This document shows positions 52,188 to 54,413 of a stretch of 54,413 nucleotides of DNA, piece by piece. A program made the position numbers and the translations under genes. Positions within the stretch are counted from its first letter, which is position 1. Every line of letters begins with the position of its first letter. The notes below the pieces were generated by a model, which worked only from the letters and a program-made list of their open reading frames with translations, made no database searches and was not told where the DNA came from. The DNA is from Alphaproteobacteria bacterium (GTDB lineage Bacteria; Pseudomonadota; Alphaproteobacteria; Sphingomonadales; Sphingomonadaceae): contig JAUIFP010000008.1 in the NCBI GenBank assembly GCA_030430365.1, positions 1 through 54,413 of the forward strand. The letters run 5' to 3'.

Positions 52188-53384
52188 GTGAGGAAACCAC
52201 GAAATTCGTGGCTGCGGCTGTCCGGAATTGTCACGGCTTTTGCTATAGGTGCGTTCACAGTATCGCCGGCATCCGCGGATCAGCAGCCGGACTACATGAC
52301 GGCGCCGTTCGAGATGGAGCGGGTGCTCGATTGGGGAACGCGGCCGGACTGGTCGCCAGACGGAACGCGTATCGCCTTCACAGAGAACGATTTGCGTAGC
52401 ACGCTTGCCTATGAGCTCGAGCTGGAAACCGGCGAGGTCCGCTGCCTCACCTGCCAGATGGGCCTCTCGGGCCGCGTGGCCAGAGTCTACTATCTGCCCG
52501 ATTCAAGCTTTCTGCTGCTCGCCCCAAGCAATAGCGGTGGCGGTACGGTCAATTCGCCAGTTGGGCCCGAGCCGGCTTTGGCCCAGGAACTGTTCTGGAT
52601 GCCCGCTGATCTCAGTGCACCGATGCAACCGCTCGGCGCGAGCGCATTTGGAGAGATTGCGATCTCTCGCAATCCCGGACCTGACGGTTCGGTAAAGATC
52701 GCCTGGGGAACGATTGCGGGCGAGGCGTGGCAACTGGAATCGGGCGTGCTCAAATTCGCCGAAGGCGCAGCGACGCTGGGCGACCGGAAGATCCATTACG
52801 ATTCGACCAAGACGGCGGCGGGATCGCGTGTATCAGTGGCGGAGAGCTATGGTTTCACCGACAATGACCGGAAGATCACTTTCTATACGGTGCTGACAGG
52901 CAACGATACTCTCGATGGCGAGATGATGACGGTCGACATGGAGACCGGCGAGCTTGCCGCCCTCTATTCCGATCCCAACCACAACGAAACGCATCTCTTC
53001 CCGGGAGACGAATACGGGCTGGAAGAAGCGAACCGCGCAACCGATCCTGATGGTTACTGGCGCGGAGTAACAGCTCATCCGGGATGGGGTTTTTCCGTGC
53101 TGGGCGACGTCCTGCCTGACAATTTCCCTGAAGGGGAAGCGTTGGCGAACTATTCGCCGCACGGCGACCTCAAAGGTTTTGAGCGCCCGTTCGACCTGTT
53201 CGTGGTTGCAATAGACGGCTCTCAAGAGCCGCGGCAGCTAACCGATCTGGGGCGGCTGGGCGTCAATACCCATCAATCGGTTCCCGCACCCGATGGGAAA
53301 CGGATCGCCTTTGCGGTCGATCCGCGCGCGAACCAGCTGATGGCGGATGAAGGGGGGCTCTATGTTGGTGAATTTACGGATTAG
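52188..53384 (+). CDS. exported PD40 beta-propeller protein, second copy
   Basis: A 398-residue protein with a GTG start at 52188 (GAGGAG 6 bp upstream). The signal peptide LSGIVTAFAIGAFTVSPASAD ends near residue 31. The body starts with RPDWSPDGTRIAFTENDLRSTLAYELELETGEVRCLTC and ends with SVPAPDGKRIAFAVDPRANQL, the PD40 repeat spelling also found in the 47520 protein. Both proteins lack a catalytic domain. They may bind the imported substrate in the periplasm or assist the receptor (inference). Confidence 0.78.
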   Translation: MRKPRNSWLRLSGIVTAFAIGAFTVSPASADQQPDYMTAPFEMERVLDWGTRPDWSPDGTRIAFTENDLRSTLAYELELETGEVRCLTCQMGLSGRVARVYYLPDSSFLLLAPSNSGGGTVNSPVGPEPALAQELFWMPADLSAPMQPLGASAFGEIAISRNPGPDGSVKIAWGTIAGEAWQLESGVLKFAEGAATLGDRKIHYDSTKTAAGSRVSVAESYGFTDNDRKITFYTVLTGNDTLDGEMMTVDMETGELAALYSDPNHNETHLFPGDEYGLEEANRATDPDGYWRGVTAHPGWGFSVLGDVLPDNFPEGEALANYSPHGDLKGFERPFDLFVVAIDGSQEPRQLTDLGRLGVNTHQSVPAPDGKRIAFAVDPRANQLMADEGGLYVGEFTD

Positions 53385-53398
53385 GGGCAGCTATTATG

Positions 53399-53415
53399 CG
53401 GAGTGAAACGCTCCG
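53399..53415 (+). terminator. short hairpin after the second propeller gene
   Basis: CGGAG-TGAAACG-CTCCG, starting 14 bp after the stop codon, no U-tract. Weak terminator candidate before the GntR gene. Confidence 0.25.
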
Positions 53416-53479
53416 GCCGCCTGGATCGGCTTACTGCCTTCCAGGTTTGTGACGCAAAAATGCGGGTCGGCAATCACAA

Positions 53480-54253
53480 ATGAATTACGGTGTTGGACAA
53501 GCGGGCCGGCAGGCGCTTTCTCCAACTGAAAGGGTTGCGGAATCGATCAGGACGGCGATCCTTAGCGGGGCCGTATATCCCGGTGAAATTCTCAACCAGG
53601 CCGCCTTGGCGAACCAGTATTCGGTCAGCAAGTTACCCGTGCGCGAGGCGTTAACGCAGCTCATGGCCGAAGGTCTGGTGGGGCGCGAGCATCACCGGGG
53701 CTTCTTCGTGCCGCGCCTGTCGCTTGGCGAGACGCGGCAGCTCTATCTGATGCGCTGCCATGTGGAAACTGAACTGCTGCGCACGATGGACTGGCCCGAT
53801 TCAGGGTCTCTCGCCCTGCTCGTTTCATTGCAGAAGCAGGCCAGTACCGAAGCGGCGCTGGATCGCGGTTTCGGCCAATATCAAGCGCTGGAGCAATTGC
53901 GCAGCGCCGTCTTCGCTCTTTCGCCCGAAAAGGTCTTCTTTCAGGAGGCCCGCCGACTATGGCTGCAGATAGACCGTTTGCGGGCCTTTTTGCCGACCGA
54001 GAGCGAATATGGCTTCATAGGCGCCTTCGCCGAACGGGATAAGGAACTGGTCCTGGAGATCTATCGGCAGGAGCGCGCTCGCATCGACGAATGCCTGGAA
54101 ACAGCGCTGAATGCGCTTCCCATCTCTTTCCGCGAAAGCTGGATGGCGGCGGGGGCAACGCGTTCGAACGGGCTTAGAGGCATGCAGGGCGATCGCGGCT
54201 GGAAGCCGGTGAACTGGCTCATGCTTTCCAAACAGGCGCATCCGGCGGACTGA
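53480..54253 (+). CDS. GntR-family (FCD) regulator
   Basis: A 257-residue regulator. The winged HTH (about 10-72) contains RVAESIRTAILSGAVYPGEILNQAALANQYSVSKLPVREALTQLMAEGLV, a GntR signature of the FCD subfamily. The helical effector domain is somewhat divergent: the usual His/Asp ligand pattern is not obvious. It is the last gene of the rightward propeller/cyclase/TonB cluster. TTGTC-type operators in that cluster fit the subfamily, so it is the best candidate to control it, though the GntR protein at 42879 cannot be excluded. Confidence 0.88.
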   Translation: MNYGVGQAGRQALSPTERVAESIRTAILSGAVYPGEILNQAALANQYSVSKLPVREALTQLMAEGLVGREHHRGFFVPRLSLGETRQLYLMRCHVETELLRTMDWPDSGSLALLVSLQKQASTEAALDRGFGQYQALEQLRSAVFALSPEKVFFQEARRLWLQIDRLRAFLPTESEYGFIGAFAERDKELVLEIYRQERARIDECLETALNALPISFRESWMAAGATRSNGLRGMQGDRGWKPVNWLMLSKQAHPAD

Positions 54254-54290
54254 TAAGTGCGCCGGTGGTCCTGGATTCTTGGAGAAGGAG

Positions 54291-54366
<76 letters not shown>

Positions 54367-54413
54367 CCGCATAGGCTTTCGTCGCCCCTTTGCTCTAACA
54401 GGCGCCGAAGGTC

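Overview
This window is high-GC DNA from a Gram-negative aerobe. The most likely source is an alphaproteobacterium of the sphingomonad type (Novosphingobium/Sphingobium-like). That placement is inferred from several features: a TonB-dependent receptor with its signal peptide, a P450cam-like (CYP101-type) P450, a NodT-type efflux lipoprotein, Sec-exported sulfatases with their own maturase, and a mosaic of catabolic operons each with its own regulator. I see no phage, insertion sequence, CRISPR array or rRNA. One tRNA-Thr(UGU) lies at the right edge.

Layout. (1) 1-7579: an AraC regulator with an MFS/amidohydrolase operon, then housekeeping-like genes (YeaE-type aldo/keto reductase, tRNA-hydroxylase trhO, a glutathione transferase, UDP-glucose dehydrogenase). 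(2) 7864-16991: three tandem exported arylsulfatases and a formylglycine-generating enzyme in one leftward operon, divergent from a LysR regulator, with an operator-rich intergenic region. (3) 17039-28312: a TetR regulator divergent from about ten rightward genes. These encode a Rieske oxygenase, two CmcJ/NvfI-type oxygenases, a TauD-type dioxygenase, two P450s, a PhyH dioxygenase, a YciI-like protein, an SDR/dienelactone-hydrolase fusion and an LLM flavin monooxygenase. (4) 28374-35007: a complete SoxR-controlled RND pump with the mexGHI-opmD gene order. (5) 35049-38561: a GntR regulator divergent from a third CmcJ-like gene, an MFS transporter and a VOC protein. (6) 38598-45015: a seven-bladed FG-GAP propeller protein, a Tat-exported glycoside-hydrolase-like protein, a truncated IclR regulator, a GntR regulator and an ACS-type MFS transporter. 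(7) 45393-54366: an L-lactate-permease-family transporter divergent from two secreted beta-propeller proteins, a cyclase-family hydrolase, a TonB-dependent receptor and a GntR regulator, then tRNA-Thr.

How it may fit together. Region 3 is the most striking part. It encodes eight candidate oxygen-activating enzymes plus an oxidoreductase/hydrolase fusion, and no ferredoxin or reductase partner. The combination CYP101-like hydroxylase, SDR, LLM monooxygenase and lactone-type hydrolase resembles the logic of camphor degradation (hydroxylate, oxidise, Baeyer-Villiger, open lactone). The paired CmcJ-like enzymes are not part of any pathway I know. A CGTTCGTTT motif occurs in both the sulfatase promoter and the oxygenase-operon promoter, so desulfation and oxidation of one substrate may be co-controlled. 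That link is inference only. Region 7 carries the half-site TTGTCTG both as tandem operators before the TonB receptor and inside a perfect 22-bp inverted repeat before the first propeller gene, suggesting one GntR-type regulon for uptake.
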